DNA from: Candidatus Fermentibacteraceae bacterium
GTDB taxonomy: Bacteria; Fermentibacterota; Fermentibacteria; Fermentibacterales; JCC-6
Length of the DNA: 7,445 bases
Direction of reading: 5' to 3'
Assembly (NCBI GenBank): GCA_030596465.1
Contig: JAUVJW010000087.1
Location: 1-7,445 of the forward strand
Made by a program: the position numbers and the translations under genes. Shown one piece after another: positions 6,676 through 7,445 of the stretch (positions are counted from its first letter, which is position 1; every line of letters starts with the position of its first letter). Below the pieces are notes generated by a model. The model worked only from the letters and a program-made list of their open reading frames with translations. It made no database searches and had not been told where the DNA came from.

Positions 6676-7445
6676 ATGATCATTCTTCTTGCGGTTCTTG
6701 CTGTACTTGGTACATCTGTACCTACCGGTATTTCAACATCTACATACCTGACGGTTGAAAAGTCTCCTTTCGAGGCCCTTCCTGCTTCCTTTCTGAATAT
6801 TACGGCACCCATCTCTCAACCCACTGACGGAAACACAGTTCTTGTTGTTGTTGCCGATTATGTTGCGGCTTCCCTTGCTGCCGAACTCTCACAGTTCCAA
6901 ACAGATCTCACTTCTGAGGGATGGAATGTGGTTGTACAGAATATGTCCGGAGGAACAGCAGCAGATCTTAAAAACCTTCTTCAGGGAACTGCCAATATTG
7001 ATGGAGCCATCTTTGTAGGATTCCTGCCGTGCGCATGGTTTGAAGAAAACTACTGGGCTCCGGAGGAATTCCCATGCGAACTCTACTTCATGGACCTGGA
7101 TGGAGTGTGGACAGATACCGACTCTGACAGTCTTTTTGATTCACACACAGGTAATGTGGCTCCGGAAATATGGCTGGGCAGAATAGATGCTCACGCAGTT
7201 GATTTTGGTTCCGAGATCCAGATGCTTTCCCAGTACTTTCAGAAAAACCACCTGTACAGAACAGGCTCTCTTACTCCCCCGTCCCGGGCACTGACATTTA
7301 TTGACGATGACTGGAGTTATTACTCGGACTGCGAGCTGAATTCCATCTACGGAGCATCCGGTGTAACTGTTGTAAATTCTGAAAGCCAGACCACAGCAGA
7401 AAACTACCTTTCCCGCTTGAGTGAGGGGTACGAATTCGTACACCT
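6676..7445 (+). CDS. Secreted C25 (gingipain)-like cysteine peptidase family protein, 3' truncated
   Basis: ATG 6676 follows GGAGG (6666-6670) by 5 bases, and the frame stays open for 256 full codons to the window edge. Residues 1-20 (MIILLAVLAVLGTSVPTGIS) look like a short signal peptide, so the protein is probably exported. The mature part has a strand-rich segment NTVLVVVADYV (53-63), DGAIFVGFLPCAW (109-121), then LYFMDLDGVWTDTDSDSLFD (136-155, Asp-rich, possibly calcium-binding) and APEIWLGRIDA (162-172). This order, a 'view the site' strand, an Asp-rich DLDG loop, then PEIxxGRI, matches C25 family cysteine peptidases and their relatives. The catalytic His and Cys of that family lie further on: the visible end YEFVHL (252-257, last Leu from an incomplete CTN codon) is where the His region would begin, so activity cannot be judged here. 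Such proteins often carry C-terminal sorting domains, which would be outside this window. Confidence 0.72.
   Translation, partial: MIILLAVLAVLGTSVPTGISTSTYLTVEKSPFEALPASFLNITAPISQPTDGNTVLVVVADYVAASLAAELSQFQTDLTSEGWNVVVQNMSGGTAADLKNLLQGTANIDGAIFVGFLPCAWFEENYWAPEEFPCELYFMDLDGVWTDTDSDSLFDSHTGNVAPEIWLGRIDAHAVDFGSEIQMLSQYFQKNHLYRTGSLTPPSRALTFIDDDWSYYSDCELNSIYGASGVTVVNSESQTTAENYLSRLSEGYEFVH

Noticed and set aside
7141..7443. A 100-residue open frame on the minus strand
   Set aside because: It is antisense to the well-supported secreted-protein frame and shows no recognisable motif.

Overview
This is a gene-dense bacterial window dominated by housekeeping genes: seven protein genes (one cut at each end), one candidate structured RNA and two promoter candidates. 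No transposon, phage, CRISPR array, rRNA or tRNA gene was seen. The archaeal/eukaryotic-type prolyl-tRNA synthetase, the large secreted C25 (gingipain)-like protein and the tightly overlapping gene starts would fit a member of the FCB group or a related candidate phylum. That placement is an inference from gene types, not from a marker tree.

Layout. At the left edge the last 64 codons of a small XRE-family regulator (+ strand) run towards a four-gene minus-strand operon, read right to left as panB (3294-2473), purD (2476-1253), purE (1256-807) and a tsaC/YrdC-type gene (817-227). The successive genes overlap by 4, 4 and 11 bases, so translational coupling is likely. The operon joins the first committed step of pantothenate/CoA synthesis, two steps of purine synthesis and threonylcarbamoyl-adenylate formation for the tRNA t6A modification. 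Between panB and the divergent proS lie 343 bases without a protein gene. Most of this is filled by a roughly 157-base element on the minus strand that can fold into a rod-like RNA: a long interrupted closing stem, an open centre, and an apical hairpin capped by a UUCG tetraloop. A good sigma70-type promoter sits so that transcription would begin right at the closing stem. This looks like a 6S-RNA-type molecule or a structured leader of the panB operon, and it is the most interesting item in the window.

To the right on the plus strand, proS (3638-5080) is followed after 4 bases by a 514-residue multi-pass membrane protein of GT-C glycosyltransferase-like design. Then, after a possible promoter, comes the start of a secreted protein (6676 to the window end) resembling C25 family cysteine peptidases. 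Its reading frame runs off the edge just as the expected catalytic-histidine region begins.
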